A DNA stretch of 64,000 nt, from assembly GCA_031549115.1 (NCBI GenBank), contig JAVBQJ010000078.1, forward strand, positions 1 to 64,000, given 5' to 3'. A program made the position numbers and the translations under genes. Of this stretch, positions 1 to 8,775 are shown one piece after another. Source of the stretch: JAVBQJ01 sp031549115. GTDB taxonomy: Bacteria; Verrucomicrobiota; Lentisphaeria; Victivallales; Victivallaceae. The notes below the pieces were generated by a model. It ran no database searches. It was not told the DNA's origin and saw only the letters and a list, made by a program, of their open reading frames with translations. Each line of letters starts with the position of its first letter. Positions within the stretch are counted from its first letter, which is position 1.

Positions 1-38
1 ACTGGTGCTTTGAGTATGGTGATTATGATAGTGGATGC

Positions 39-213
39 GAGGCCGCATTACGCTCGGTTTCGGCTTCGCCATCGTCCCCTCCCAACCCGGATCGGCCGCT
101 CGGCTTCACGTTTTTGCCGCCAATTGGCGCCAAAAACTCCATTCGCGACTCAGTCCCTGCCGGTCGTTCGGGCGCTGGCCAGGTCGCGCCTGACCGGCGC
201 TCCCCCGTGCGCG
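39..213 (+). repeat. Dispersed intergenic repeat, family 2, copy 1
   Basis: The core GGTCGCGCCTGACCGGCGCT at 182-201, followed by a CCGTGCGCG block, recurs at 41671-41704. A second shared block (GAGGCCGCATTACGCTC here, GGGGCCGCATTGCGCCC there) lies about 130 bp upstream in one copy and 80 bp in the other. Both copies are intergenic. Boundaries are approximate. Confidence 0.45.
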
Positions 214-375
214 ATTACAATGTAGACGGTTGACGTCAGACCTGTGAATCATATCGAGTCCACATTCACGGCACGCCGGCCGTCGGGGGCGTGCCACGGA
301 CAGCGGTATGGCACGCCATATCGCCGTGTCCTTTGCGTCCTTTGCGTCCTTTACCATGCGCACATTAGCCCAACC

Positions 376-504
376 GGCATCTGCAGCAGAGGTGCAGAGA
401 ACGCAGCGCGAAGCGCAAGGGCGAAAAGTAAGCTCGCGTCAGCGAGCGTAACGCGGATCATCCTGCCGTAGGGGCGGGGGGGCGAGAAGTCTTCACATTT
501 TCCC
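376..504 (+). repeat. Dispersed intergenic repeat, family 1, copy A
   Basis: Begins GGCATCTGCAGCAGAGGTGC and ends CACATTTTCCC. The same two ends bracket a shorter copy at 48724-48797, and a related copy lies inverted at 28024-28103. Copy A carries about 50 bp of extra sequence in its middle. Compared by eye. Confidence 0.5.
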
Positions 505-511
505 AAAAAGC

Positions 512-1183
512 TCAACGATACAAAGTAGGATCGATAACCCCGGCTTCTTTGAAGCCTTGACGGCGCAACACGCAACTGTCGCAGGAACCGCAGGCGCGGC
601 CGGCTTCGTCGCCGCGATAGCAGCTCAGAGTCATGGAATAGTCGATACCGAGCTTCACGCCTTCGCGGATGATCTGCGCTTTGGACCAACTCTGCAGCGG
701 TGCGTGGATTTCGAATTTCCAGCCTTCGTCGGCGGCTTTGGTGCCAAGGCGGGCGGCTTCGGCGAAGGCGGCAATAAAGGCGGGGCGGCAATCGGGGTAG
801 CCGGAGTAATCGACGGAATTGACGCCGATGAAAATATCTCCGGCGCCGAGAGTTTCGGCATAGGCGGTGGCCAACGACAGCATGATCAGGTTGCGGGCGG
901 GGACATACGTGGCGGGAATCGCGCCGCCGTGCCCGGCGTCGGGGACGTCGATGGCGTCGCTGGTCAAAGCGGAACCGCCCCACTGCCGCAGATCGAGCGG
1001 CATCACGATATGGCGCCGGGAGCCGAGGCGGGAAGCAACACGCCGGGCGGCCTCCACCTCCCCATGATGGCGCTGTCCGTAATCAAAGGCCAGGGTATAA
1101 CATTCATACCCTTGCGCCCGGGCCAGGGCCAGCACCGTGGCTGAATCCAGACCGCCCGAAAGCAGGATAACCGCTTTTTTCAT
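512..1183 (-). CDS. queC: QueC, 7-cyano-7-deazaguanine synthase
   Basis: ATP-dependent conversion of 7-carboxy-7-deazaguanine to preQ0, a step in queuosine tRNA modification. The N-terminus carries the PP-loop ATP-pyrophosphatase motif SGGLDS right after MKKAVILL, and the C-terminus has the zinc-binding cysteine cluster CGSCDSC. Length of about 223 residues is normal for the family. The ATG at 1183 fits family alignments. GTG codons at 1189 and 1195 are in frame, and 1189 is better spaced from the GGGAGGG ribosome-binding site, so the true protein may be two to four residues longer. No other queuosine gene and no preQ1 riboswitch is visible nearby. Confidence 0.95.
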   Translation of the reverse strand: MKKAVILLSGGLDSATVLALARAQGYECYTLAFDYGQRHHGEVEAARRVASRLGSRRHIVMPLDLRQWGGSALTSDAIDVPDAGHGGAIPATYVPARNLIMLSLATAYAETLGAGDIFIGVNSVDYSGYPDCRPAFIAAFAEAARLGTKAADEGWKFEIHAPLQSWSKAQIIREGVKLGIDYSMTLSCYRGDEAGRACGSCDSCVLRRQGFKEAGVIDPTLYR

Positions 1184-1217
1184 TTCCACAGCCACTTCCC
1201 TCCCCCGCCATAAAGGT

Positions 1218-1251
1218 GCCGGCCGCTCTTCATCGGAGAGGAGCGGCCGGC
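1218..1251 (-). terminator. Hairpin at the end of RND operon 1
   Basis: Perfect 11-bp stem (GCCGGCCGCTC with GAGCGGCCGGC) and a 12-nt loop, just past the stop of the minus-strand RND gene and before queC. The T-run on the minus strand is poor, so efficiency is uncertain. Confidence 0.5.
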
Positions 1252-1261
1252 ATTTTGTGTC

Positions 1262-4200
1262 TTATTTCGTCTCTTCCGGAGCGACTCCGCGCCAACGCTG
1301 CAGCGCTTCCCGGGCTCTCTGGAAGATTGCGTACAGTGCCGGAATGAACAGGATTCCGAATACCGTCGCGATCACCATGCCCCAGAATGTAGTCACACCG
1401 ATCGCCCGGCGGCTGCCGGCGCCGGCGCCGGTCGCCACCACCGTCGGGAACACCCCGATCACGAACGACAGCGCCGTCATCATCACCGCGCGGAAACGCA
1501 CCCGCGCGCCGTTCAACGCCGCCTGGGCAATCGGGACGCCCTCTTCGCGTTCCTGCTTGGAAAACTCGACCATCAGAATCGCGTTTTTCGCCGCTAGACC
1601 GACCAGCATCACCAGGCCGAGCTGGCAGTAGATGCTCAGCGGCATGTTGCATACCAGCAACGCCGCCAGTGCTCCCAACGTCGCCACCGCCACCGACAAA
1701 ATCACCGAAATCGGCACTGTCCAGCTTTCGTACTGCGCCACCAAAAACAGGTAACCGAAGGTCAACGCCAGGGCCATCAGGTAAACGATTTTATCCTGGT
1801 TGTTGTTTTCTTCATAGCTCATGCCGGTCCAGCTGATCCGGTAATCATGCGGCAGTTTCTCCCGCACCACCTCCTCCAATGTCGCCATCAGTTCGCCGGA
1901 GCTGACTCCGGGAAGCGACATGGCGTTGACCGGAGCGGCCATGAACTGGTTGAAACGTTCGATCTGACGCGGCCCGGTAACCCAGCGGAGCGTGGCAATC
2001 GCGCTCAGCGGCACCATTTTGCCGGCGTTGTTCTGGACGTTCAACTGTTCGATCATGTTGACATTGTTACGGAATTCGGAGTCCGCCTGAATCTTCACCT
2101 GGAAGGTATAACCGAACAGGTTGAAGTCGTTGACATAATAGGCCGCCAGCTGGCTCTGCAGCGTTTCGAAAATCCGGCTCACCGGAATACTCAGCGCCTG
2201 CGCCTTGGCACGGTCGACCTCCAGCATCAGTTGCGGTGTCGACGCTTCAAAGGTACTGAACGCGTAGGCGGCCTTGTTGGTCATCATGATCTGGCCGCTC
2301 AGGTTGCGGACCGCCTGTACCAGCTCCTGCGGCGTCTGACCGCCGGTGGCCAGGAGCGAGAAACTCACACCGCCGGTGACGCCCAACCCCGGAATCGCCG
2401 GCGGCACAAAGGCCATGACGTTCGCTTCCGCAATCACGGAGCAGCGATCCTCCACCAGCTTGCGGAGCGCCTCAACCTGAAGCTCCGGCGTCTTGCGCTC
2501 CGACCAGTCATCGAGAACCACGATCACCAAACCGACGTTTTCACCGTTGCCGCCCATGAAGCTGAAGCCGGAAACCAGAATCGTATCCTTAACCCCCGGA
2601 ATATCCTTGACAAGACGGTCGATTTCTTCCAACGCCAGACCGGTACGGTACAACGTCGACCCCGGCGCCAATTGCACGTCGCACAACAACGCACCCTTGT
2701 CCTCCGTCGGCAAAAACGAAGTCGGCGTCCGCAGGAACAAGTAGTAATTGCCATACAGCACCCCGGCGAAAAGAATCACCGCCAGCCACACATGGCGCAC
2801 CAGGATGCCGCAACTGGCGACGTAGAAATTCCGTACCCAGTCCAAACAAATATTGAACCACAGAAACGGCCCGCGCGGCTTCTTGTAAGGCCGCAGCAGG
2901 ATCGCGCACAGTGCCGGACTCAACGTCATGGCGTTCACCAGCGACAAAAACAAGGCAATACACATCGTCACCGAAAACTGCTGGTAAATGGTACCGACCA
3001 TACCGCCGGAGAAACCGACCGGCGCATACACCGCCATCACCACCAGCGTGGTCGCGACAATCGCGCCGGTAATCTGTTCCATGCTCTTGATGGCGGCCTG
3101 GCGCGGCGTCAGATGCTCCTCCTCGATCAGGCGCATACAGTTTTCCACCACCACGATCGCGTCGTCCACCACCGAACCGATGACCAGGATCAACGCGAAC
3201 ATCGTCAGCACGTTAGCACTGTACCCCATCGGCAGCATAAAGGCAAATGTCCCCAAAAGCGACACCGGAATCGTCACCGCCGGAATCAGCGTCGCGCGCC
3301 AATCCTGCAAAAAGATATAGGTAATCGCCACCACCAGCACCAGCGTCAGCACCAGCGTGATTACGATTTCCTCCATCGTGGCGCGGATGAACTTGGTGGT
3401 GTCATAGCCCATCTGCCAGGACATTCCCTCCGGAAAGCTCTTCGCCAGCTCCGCCATCTGCGCGTTGGCGCCATTGATTACCGCGACCGCGTTCGCGTCC
3501 GAGTTCCGGTACAACGCCATCGCCACGCACGGTGCGCCGTTGAAGAAGCTGTTCCCGGAATAGCGCTCCGACCCCAGTTCGACCCGGGCGATGTCCCCGA
3601 TCCGGATCTGCCTGGCGTCCTTTCCGGTTTTCACGATGATGTTTTCAAAGTCGCGCACCTCGGCGAGACGCCCCTGCGCATTCAACTTGTATTGCATGAA
3701 CCGGCTGCTCTCTTCGGTACCGACCGAACCGGCCGCCGCCTGGACGTTCTGGGTCTGAATCGCGTTGATCACCTCGGCCTGCGTGATCCCGAGCGCCGTC
3801 ATCCGCAACGGATCCAGCCAAATACGCATACTGTAGTTGAGTTCGCCCATCACCTGCGCCTGGCTGACCCCGTCCACGCGGGCCATGGCGTCTTTGACGT
3901 TCATATTGACGTAGTTGCTCATGAAGAGCTTGGACAACTTCGACTCTTCGCTTTGAAACGTGAACACGGCCAGCATGTCGCTGGAACGCTTGTGCACGTT
4001 GACCCCCAGCGCCCGGGTTTCCGCCGGCACCGACGGTTCGGCCCGATTCAACGCGTTCTGCACGTTGACCTGCGCCATGTCGTCGTCGGTTCCGGACTTG
4101 AAGGTAATCGTCAGCGTATAGTTGCCGGAGTTATCCGACTGCGACGAATAGTAAATCAGGTCTTCGACCCCGTTGATCTCCGATTCGATCGGAGCGGCAA

Positions 4201-4384
4201 TGGTTTCGGCAATCACCTGCGCGCTGGCGCCCGGATAGCTGGCGGTAACCATGATGGTGGGCGGCGCCACTTCGGGATATTCCGCCACCGGCATCATCAT
4301 CATGCATATCGTACCGGCCAATATCATCACCACCGAAATCACGATGGCGAATTTGGGCCGCCTGATAAAAACTTCTGAAATCAT
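1262..4384 (-). CDS. RND efflux pump inner-membrane transporter (AcrB/MexB-like, HAE1), pump 1
   Basis: Proton-driven exporter subunit of a tripartite drug/solvent efflux complex, 1040 residues, full length. It starts MISEVFIRRPKFAIVISVVM, the usual first membrane helix. The proton-relay helix carries intact paired aspartates (VVDDAIVVVEN, about residues 405-406), and the later helix has the conserved lysine (GLAAKNAILMVEF). Two large periplasmic porter halves lie between helices 1-2 and 7-8. It is the last gene of a marR-adaptor-pump operon, 15 bp after the adaptor. No TolC-like outer-membrane channel is encoded beside it. Substrate cannot be told from sequence. Confidence 0.95.
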   Translation of the reverse strand: MISEVFIRRPKFAIVISVVMILAGTICMMMMPVAEYPEVAPPTIMVTASYPGASAQVIAETIAAPIESEINGVEDLIYYSSQSDNSGNYTLTITFKSGTDDDMAQVNVQNALNRAEPSVPAETRALGVNVHKRSSDMLAVFTFQSEESKLSKLFMSNYVNMNVKDAMARVDGVSQAQVMGELNYSMRIWLDPLRMTALGITQAEVINAIQTQNVQAAAGSVGTEESSRFMQYKLNAQGRLAEVRDFENIIVKTGKDARQIRIGDIARVELGSERYSGNSFFNGAPCVAMALYRNSDANAVAVINGANAQMAELAKSFPEGMSWQMGYDTTKFIRATMEEIVITLVLTLVLVVAITYIFLQDWRATLIPAVTIPVSLLGTFAFMLPMGYSANVLTMFALILVIGSVVDDAIVVVENCMRLIEEEHLTPRQAAIKSMEQITGAIVATTLVVMAVYAPVGFSGGMVGTIYQQFSVTMCIALFLSLVNAMTLSPALCAILLRPYKKPRGPFLWFNICLDWVRNFYVASCGILVRHVWLAVILFAGVLYGNYYLFLRTPTSFLPTEDKGALLCDVQLAPGSTLYRTGLALEEIDRLVKDIPGVKDTILVSGFSFMGGNGENVGLVIVVLDDWSERKTPELQVEALRKLVEDRCSVIAEANVMAFVPPAIPGLGVTGGVSFSLLATGGQTPQELVQAVRNLSGQIMMTNKAAYAFSTFEASTPQLMLEVDRAKAQALSIPVSRIFETLQSQLAAYYVNDFNLFGYTFQVKIQADSEFRNNVNMIEQLNVQNNAGKMVPLSAIATLRWVTGPRQIERFNQFMAAPVNAMSLPGVSSGELMATLEEVVREKLPHDYRISWTGMSYEENNNQDKIVYLMALALTFGYLFLVAQYESWTVPISVILSVAVATLGALAALLVCNMPLSIYCQLGLVMLVGLAAKNAILMVEFSKQEREEGVPIAQAALNGARVRFRAVMMTALSFVIGVFPTVVATGAGAGSRRAIGVTTFWGMVIATVFGILFIPALYAIFQRAREALQRWRGVAPEETK

Positions 4385-4399
4385 TCGTTACGTCCTCTC

Positions 4400-5509
4400 T
4401 CAACGGCCCGGTTGCGCCAGCTTGGGACTGACCGTCATCCCTGGCATCGCCTTGTGCACGCCTTCGACGATCACCCGTTCTCCGGCCTTCACGCCGGAGC
4501 GGATTCCCTGCAGACTGCCGACACTGTCCCCAAGCACCACATCCCGGCGCTCCACCACATTTTTGTCATTCACCACATAAACATAGCTGGTCTTATCGTC
4601 GGTCAAAATCGCCGTGACACTGGCGGCAATGACAGGCGCGGCATACTTTTCCGCCACGTTCACCGTCACGAAACCGTCCGGCATCAAGCGGGCGTCCGGA
4701 TTTTCGCACTCCAGCCAGATCGTCACTGTCCCGGTGGATTTGTCCACCCGGTTATTGATGAAATCCACGGTGATTTTTCCGGTGTAGGCTTCGCCGTTGG
4801 CCGGAACGACCGTGATCAGCGAGTCGGCCTGCGCGGGACCGCAAAAACGATCCAGATAGTCGCGCTCGGACACCGAGAAGCTGACATTGATGGGGTCCAT
4901 CTGGACAATGTCGGTCAAGGCCTCCGGCGTGGCCGGAGTCACATAATTGCCCACGGTATAGTTGGCACGGCCGATCCGGCCCGTAATCGGGGCGTAGATT
5001 CTGGTATAGCTCAATTCGTTTTCGGTTCGCATCACCGCGGCCTCGGCTTCGCGCATTTTCGCTTCGGTGAACTCCACCAGCCGCGTCGCATTGTCCAATT
5101 CGGTTTCCGCGATCGCCTTCTTGCCGAACAATCCGGATTTCCGTTCGAATTCTTTGCGCGCATAGGTGGATTCCGCCTGCGTCTGCTGCAGTACCGCTCT
5201 GGCGGCCAGCGCTTCGGCCTGGTAGGTGGTATCTTCCAGCTCGAACAGGAGGTCGCCCTTTTTTACCATCGAGCCCTGCTCGAAGTTGATCTTCTCGATC
5301 CGTCCGGAAATCCGGGCGGGGATCGATACTTCTTCCTCGGCAGAGACCACACCGACATAACGCTTGGGCTCGCTCTGCGTCAATTCCGACACCGGCGCAA
5401 TCGTCACCGCCGGCCCTTTGGATTCCTCCCCGTCGGCGGCAACGACTCCGGTTACAGCCAGCACCGAACCCAACATCATCATCCACTTCCAATTCCGCTT
5501 CATCTTCAT
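4400..5509 (-). CDS. RND periplasmic adaptor (membrane fusion protein, AcrA-like), pump 1
   Basis: Links the RND pump to an outer-membrane channel. 369 residues with an N-terminal hydrophobic signal (WMMMLGSVLAVTGVVAA). A split biotinyl-lipoyl-like domain follows (VSIPARISGRIEKINFEQGS, and later TRIYAPITGRIGRANYTVG) around an alpha-helical hairpin rich in Ala, Glu and Lys. Beta-barrel and membrane-proximal domains come last (VSFSVSERDYLDRF, then VIVEGVHKAMPGM). No lipobox is evident, so it is probably exported or anchored by its signal. It sits 15 bp after the marR gene, clearly one operon. Confidence 0.93.
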   Translation of the reverse strand: MKMKRNWKWMMMLGSVLAVTGVVAADGEESKGPAVTIAPVSELTQSEPKRYVGVVSAEEEVSIPARISGRIEKINFEQGSMVKKGDLLFELEDTTYQAEALAARAVLQQTQAESTYARKEFERKSGLFGKKAIAETELDNATRLVEFTEAKMREAEAAVMRTENELSYTRIYAPITGRIGRANYTVGNYVTPATPEALTDIVQMDPINVSFSVSERDYLDRFCGPAQADSLITVVPANGEAYTGKITVDFINNRVDKSTGTVTIWLECENPDARLMPDGFVTVNVAEKYAAPVIAASVTAILTDDKTSYVYVVNDKNVVERRDVVLGDSVGSLQGIRSGVKAGERVIVEGVHKAMPGMTVSPKLAQPGR

Positions 5510-5524
5510 AATTCCGTATTTTCC

Positions 5525-6010
5525 CTATTGCTGCCGAGCCAAACTCTCTTCTTCCGCCCGGAGTTTTTTCTGAAAACGCTCCAATAACGCCACCAGAAGC
5601 TTCCCCTCTTCCGGTTCGATCGACTCCAGAAATTCCCGGCTTATACGATCGAAGTCATCCCACCGGCGCTGTAAAAACACCTTTGCCGCATCCGACAATC
5701 CCAACGAAATCGCCCGCCGGTCCGACCGGCTCTGTTCCCGCTTCAACACTCCTTTTTGCACCAGATTTTCCACCATCTCCGAGGCCGCCGCCGCCGTAAT
5801 CCGTAAATATTCCGACAACAGCTTCAGCGTCACCTCCCCACCGCGTTTCTCTTCCAGCTCCCACACCGCCCGGATCACCCGGGTCTGATTGATGGTCAGG
5901 CTGAATGCACTTTCCAACTCGATCGGACTGTATTCGAAGTTCCGAAAGTCCTTCATGCGATCGGTCAGCGAGAACAAAAGCCGCCATAGCCGGTTTTGTG
6001 CATCCTGCAT
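5525..6010 (-). CDS. MarR-family transcriptional regulator of pump 1
   Basis: 161-residue winged-helix protein. The core is visible as LSEYLRITAAAASEMVENLVQKGVLKRE (recognition helix and turn), followed by the wing SRSDRRAISLGLSDAAK, with long helices at both ends for dimerisation. As first gene of the marR-adaptor-RND operon it probably represses its own operon until a ligand binds; this is inferred from family and position. GGAAGGA lies about ten bases before the ATG. A candidate promoter lies at 6066-6093. Confidence 0.9.
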   Translation of the reverse strand: MQDAQNRLWRLLFSLTDRMKDFRNFEYSPIELESAFSLTINQTRVIRAVWELEEKRGGEVTLKLLSEYLRITAAAASEMVENLVQKGVLKREQSRSDRRAISLGLSDAAKVFLQRRWDDFDRISREFLESIEPEEGKLLVALLERFQKKLRAEEESLARQQ

Positions 6011-6065
6011 TGTCGAAAGATCCTTCCCTAGCTTTGAAACTCAATTTTATATTTCGGATGCCCGT

Positions 6066-6093
6066 AATATACAGCGCATCGAATGATTTTCAA
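6066..6093 (-). promoter_or_regulatory. Candidate sigma-70 promoter for the marR-adaptor-RND operon 1
   Basis: On the minus strand TTGAAA (6088-6093) and TATATT (6066-6071) are 16 bp apart, about 55 bp before the marR start codon. Confidence 0.4.
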
Positions 6094-6200
6094 GGAAAAT
6101 TTCGAGTTTTTTGCCCACAAATTCTTCTTCGGCCGGGCAAGATGCCGTACCCGGTCGCTGTCCCGATCCACATTTTTTTGCAGATTTTCAACTTTTCAAC

Positions 6201-6241
6201 TTGACATTGGAAAATTTTGGACTAAATTGGAATAGATTGGA
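6201..6241 (+). promoter_or_regulatory. mraZ box overlapping the mraZ promoter
   Basis: Four exact TTGGA direct repeats start at 6207, 6217, 6227 and 6237, each followed by a 5-bp spacer (period 10). MraZ is known to bind such tandem TGGGN-type repeats ahead of its own gene. A -35 like TTGACA (6201-6206) abuts the first repeat, and a possible -10 TAAATT (6223-6228) lies inside the array, so binding would block transcription. Confidence 0.75.
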
Positions 6242-6264
6242 AAATTTGCAAAGGATACAATCGC

Positions 6265-6774
6265 ATGCCGGCATTCTGCGGACAGGACTATTGCTCGTTG
6301 GACGCCAACGGCCGCTTGAAGCTAAGTCCCCGGGTCATCGAGGACTTCATGCGGCATTCCGATGGCGCCGTGGTGATGCATTGTCTTCCGGAAGGAGCGG
6401 TCGCGCTCTATCCGGAGGAAACCTATCGCCAGATGCGCCAGGCCGATACCGATGCGATTGCCAATCTGGGAAACAGTTTATTGCTGCGGCGAACGATGCG
6501 CCGCTTCGGAGCTTTGAGTGAAGCGTGCACCATCACCCGTCAGGGGCGCGTCACCGTCCCGTTGCCGTTTCGCAAACATGCGGGACTGGAACCGGGGACG
6601 GATCTCCGGGTGGTCGGCGTCGAGGTCGGAGTGGAAATTTGGAGCGCGGAACGGTGGGAAAAGGAGCTGGAAGTATTGAATTCCCATTGGAATGCGCGCG
6701 GCGAACATGAAATGAACGGCGACCTGAAGGAAGCCGATACACCGGGAAGTCAGTATTCCCGGCACATTCCATAA
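6265..6774 (+). CDS. mraZ: MraZ-family transcriptional regulator (orphan)
   Basis: 169 residues with two AbrB/SpoVT-like swapped-hairpin repeats. The first is SLDANGRLKLSPRVI with GAVALYPEETYRQM; the second is TITRQGRVTVPLPFR with VGVEIWSAERWEKEL. The GR(L/V) turns are the family hallmark. MraZ normally opens the division/cell-wall cluster followed by rsmH and ftsL. Here neither follows, and the only downstream gene encodes a small membrane protein. A four-repeat mraZ box lies upstream. AAGGA nine bases before the ATG supports the start. The tail of about 25 residues past the second repeat is not obviously conserved. Confidence 0.88.
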   Translation: MPAFCGQDYCSLDANGRLKLSPRVIEDFMRHSDGAVVMHCLPEGAVALYPEETYRQMRQADTDAIANLGNSLLLRRTMRRFGALSEACTITRQGRVTVPLPFRKHAGLEPGTDLRVVGVEVGVEIWSAERWEKELEVLNSHWNARGEHEMNGDLKEADTPGSQYSRHIP

Positions 6775-6792
6775 AAACGGAAGGAGGAAAAT

Positions 6793-7032
6793 ATGGCAAT
6801 CATGCAAAAGACACAACAAGAGGAGCGCGGAGCGCGGCTGGTGATTTTCGGCTGCATTGCCGTGGCAGCCCTCCTGCTGCTGGGCTCGGTTCACACCCGC
6901 AGTCGCCAGGCGCACAATGAAAATGCGGAAGCCCGGATCAAAACCGCCGGGGTCGCGAGTCGGAATTGTTCGGAATCCTGGCAGAACTGGGGTCGGGAAA
7001 ATCCGGAAAAAATGCTGCAAATTTTGCGTTGA
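6793..7032 (+). CDS. Small single-pass membrane protein
   Basis: 79 residues. A charged N-terminus (QKTQQEERGAR) is followed by one hydrophobic helix (LVIFGCIAVAALLLLGSV, about residues 15-33) and a polar tail. A strong GGAGG lies five bases before the ATG, and the gene follows mraZ by 18 bp and precedes a strong terminator, so the two form one transcript. Its place after mraZ recalls ftsL, but it is short, lacks a clear leucine zipper, and rsmH is missing, so FtsL identity is not supported. Function unknown. Confidence 0.7.
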   Translation: MAIMQKTQQEERGARLVIFGCIAVAALLLLGSVHTRSRQAHNENAEARIKTAGVASRNCSESWQNWGRENPEKMLQILR

Positions 7033-7054
7033 TACGACACTAGTGCTTCAGCCG

Positions 7055-7091
7055 AAAAAATCCCCCGAAAATTGTCTTCGGGGGATTTTTT
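7055..7091 (+). terminator. Strong intrinsic terminator after the mraZ operon
   Basis: Perfect 15-bp stem: AAAAAATCCCCCGAA (7055-7069) with TTCGGGGGATTTTTT (7077-7091), loop of seven bases, ending in a T-run. Confidence 0.9.
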
Positions 7092-7597
7092 TCCCGCGAT
7101 GGTCCGCGACATCTCTGGCGAATATCTTTTCCCGTTATCGCCGGAGCGGCTTTATGCAATATAAGTTCCCATGCTTTTCACGCTGTGAAGTATATAAATT
7201 TCATGCTCCAGAAAATAATTCGACGAAAAAAATTACAAAAAACATGGATTTGTACTTTCTTTTCTTTTTTTGCAGTATATATTACATAGAATGCTGAGGG
7301 AAAGAGAGCTTGAAGGGTAACACTTCAGGAGCAAACCGAACAGATTGGGAAATGCCATCGTCAATTGAGGATGAGTTTTGTAGTCAATGCTTCTGCGATG
7401 CCCCGGATGCCGCTCTAGCCCGCGGTAATTTGCGGCAGCTTCGTTAAAAACTGCCGCCGGGCGGGAAAGATTTCACCGAACAAATCTTATTCCCGGTCAA
7501 GACAAGGCGGTTCCGGGGTTTCCGGTATTGCCGATGAGCCGTAGCAATAATACAAGCGGCCAGATAACGTTAACTCAATTGCACGAGGGGGACGAGC
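7092..7597. other. Intergenic region before the lexA operon
   Basis: About 500 bp with no convincing gene. The first half is AT-rich (7170-7290). A small hairpin (GCGGCAG with CTGCCGC) lies at 7432-7457. The promoter of the downstream operon is presumably here, but no clear -35/-10 pair stood out. Confidence 0.5.
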
Positions 7598-8080
7598 ATG
7601 AATCAACGTTTTCGATCCAGTTTGTTTGCCATGGTTTTAGGTGCCGGATTACTTGCCGGATGCCGAACTATGGAAACATCACCAAAGCCGGAGGCGCAGT
7701 TTCACGCCATCAATCCGGCCGAGCAGGCCAGCCTGCGCCAAAGTGGAATCGCCATCGGCGATCAGATGATTGCGGCCATGAAGTCGCGCAATCACGCTGA
7801 ATTCGTGGCGAATCTGATTCCGGAAATCATCGATCAGGTGACGCCGGAAAAATTCAATGAGCTGTGTGATTTCATCGCCAGAGAGCACGGTACATTGAAG
7901 TCAAGCGAGTTCCTGGCGGAATTAAGCCGCCCTCCTTGGGTAAATATGGTTTGGAAACTCACCTACACCAAAGAAGTCAAGGATTCCAGCGAACCGGTAA
8001 CCCAGGAACTTTTGTTCAAGGTTACTTTCGGGAAACTTGACGGCAGTTACAAAGTCCTAGCCTTTGTCATGATTCCGTGA
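7598..8080 (+). CDS. Small lipoprotein of unknown function
   Basis: 160 residues. The signal peptide ends in the lipobox LLAGC (about residues 18-22), so the mature protein should be lipid-anchored. The rest is a compact mixed alpha/beta domain in which a helical half (EFVANLIPEIIDQVTPEKFNELCDFI) precedes beta strands (VWKLTYTKEV, ELLFKVTFGKLDG, YKVLAFVMIP). The layout resembles small DUF3887-type domains, but this was not tested. First gene of the operon running through lexA; GAGGGGGACGAGC precedes the ATG. Confidence 0.75.
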   Translation: MNQRFRSSLFAMVLGAGLLAGCRTMETSPKPEAQFHAINPAEQASLRQSGIAIGDQMIAAMKSRNHAEFVANLIPEIIDQVTPEKFNELCDFIAREHGTLKSSEFLAELSRPPWVNMVWKLTYTKEVKDSSEPVTQELLFKVTFGKLDGSYKVLAFVMIP

Positions 8081-8116
8081 GCGAATCGTCATTTACCGGA
8101 ACAACGGAGAAGAACT

Positions 8117-8737
8117 ATGAAGACCTTAACCGATAAGCAAAAGAAGATGCTGGAATTCATTGAGGATTTCCAGGAACGCGAAAGCATGGCGCCTACCGTC
8201 TATGAAATCGCAGAACACTTCGATATCAAAACCTCGACGGTTTTCGCCCACCTCAAAGCGCTTCAGCGCAAAAATCAGCTCAGTCGGACCAGCAAGGCCC
8301 GCAGTATCAGCCTGAGGCAACCCAAGCGCCCGATGCATGCGTCATTCGCGCTGCCGATCCCGCTTTTGGGCCGGATCAATGCCGGTTGCCCGGCGGAAAG
8401 CGCGCAGGAAAAGATCGGCGACGTGGTGATTTCCCAGGAACTCGCCTCCAAAGGCGATCCGGCTACCATGTTTGCGCTAAAGGTATCCGGCGAAAGCATG
8501 CGGGATCTGGGAATTTTCGAAGATGATATCGTCATTGTACGGCCGACCGACATTCTGCGGTCCGGCGACATCGTCGTGGCGCTGGTCTCGGGTGAAGTGA
8601 CGATCAAAAGTTACTTCCCGCTGAAGGACAACCGGGTGGAATTGCGTCCGGCCAACGCGGAATACTCGACTCAGGTCTATCCGGCCGGTGCCATCCAGGT
8701 ACAGGGCAAAATCATCGGCCTGATGCGTAACTACTGA
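8117..8737 (+). CDS. lexA: LexA repressor, SOS regulator
   Basis: 206 residues. The N-terminal winged-helix domain (APTVYEIAEHFDIKTSTVFAHLKALQRKN) is followed by the S24 self-cleavage domain. Visible sites are Ala89-Gly90 (scissile bond, GRINAG), Ser127 (SGESM) and Lys164 (VTIKSY); the Ser-Lys spacing of 37 equals that of E. coli LexA. It represses DNA-damage genes until RecA filaments trigger cleavage. It sits 36 bp after the lipoprotein gene and ahead of three envelope hydrolase genes, unusual company for lexA. No familiar SOS box was recognised upstream, and the motif of this phylum is not known to me. Confidence 0.95.
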   Translation: MKTLTDKQKKMLEFIEDFQERESMAPTVYEIAEHFDIKTSTVFAHLKALQRKNQLSRTSKARSISLRQPKRPMHASFALPIPLLGRINAGCPAESAQEKIGDVVISQELASKGDPATMFALKVSGESMRDLGIFEDDIVIVRPTDILRSGDIVVALVSGEVTIKSYFPLKDNRVELRPANAEYSTQVYPAGAIQVQGKIIGLMRNY

Positions 8738-8775
8738 AAATAACGCCGGAACCGGCGGGAAATGCCCGAAAGAAA

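Larger units (their letters stand above)
1..511. other. Intergenic region without a recognisable gene
   Basis: No reading frame here has convincing coding character. The stretch contains pieces of two dispersed intergenic repeat families (39-213 and 376-504) that recur elsewhere in the window. It lies downstream of queC, which is read on the minus strand and ends at 512. Confidence 0.6.

Noticed and set aside
1847..4378. 843-codon open frame on the plus strand opposite RND pump 1
   Set aside because: It is antisense to a clear RND gene and shows the Arg/His-rich composition of a shadow frame in GC-rich DNA.
6793..7032. ftsL
   Set aside because: Position after mraZ is suggestive, but there is no leucine-zipper pattern, the protein is short, and rsmH and ftsI are missing.
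7310..7360. Motifs resembling a glycine-type riboswitch (CAGGAGCAAACCGA)
   Set aside because: The paired helices and conserved core of that aptamer could not be assembled, and the downstream gene is an unrelated lipoprotein.
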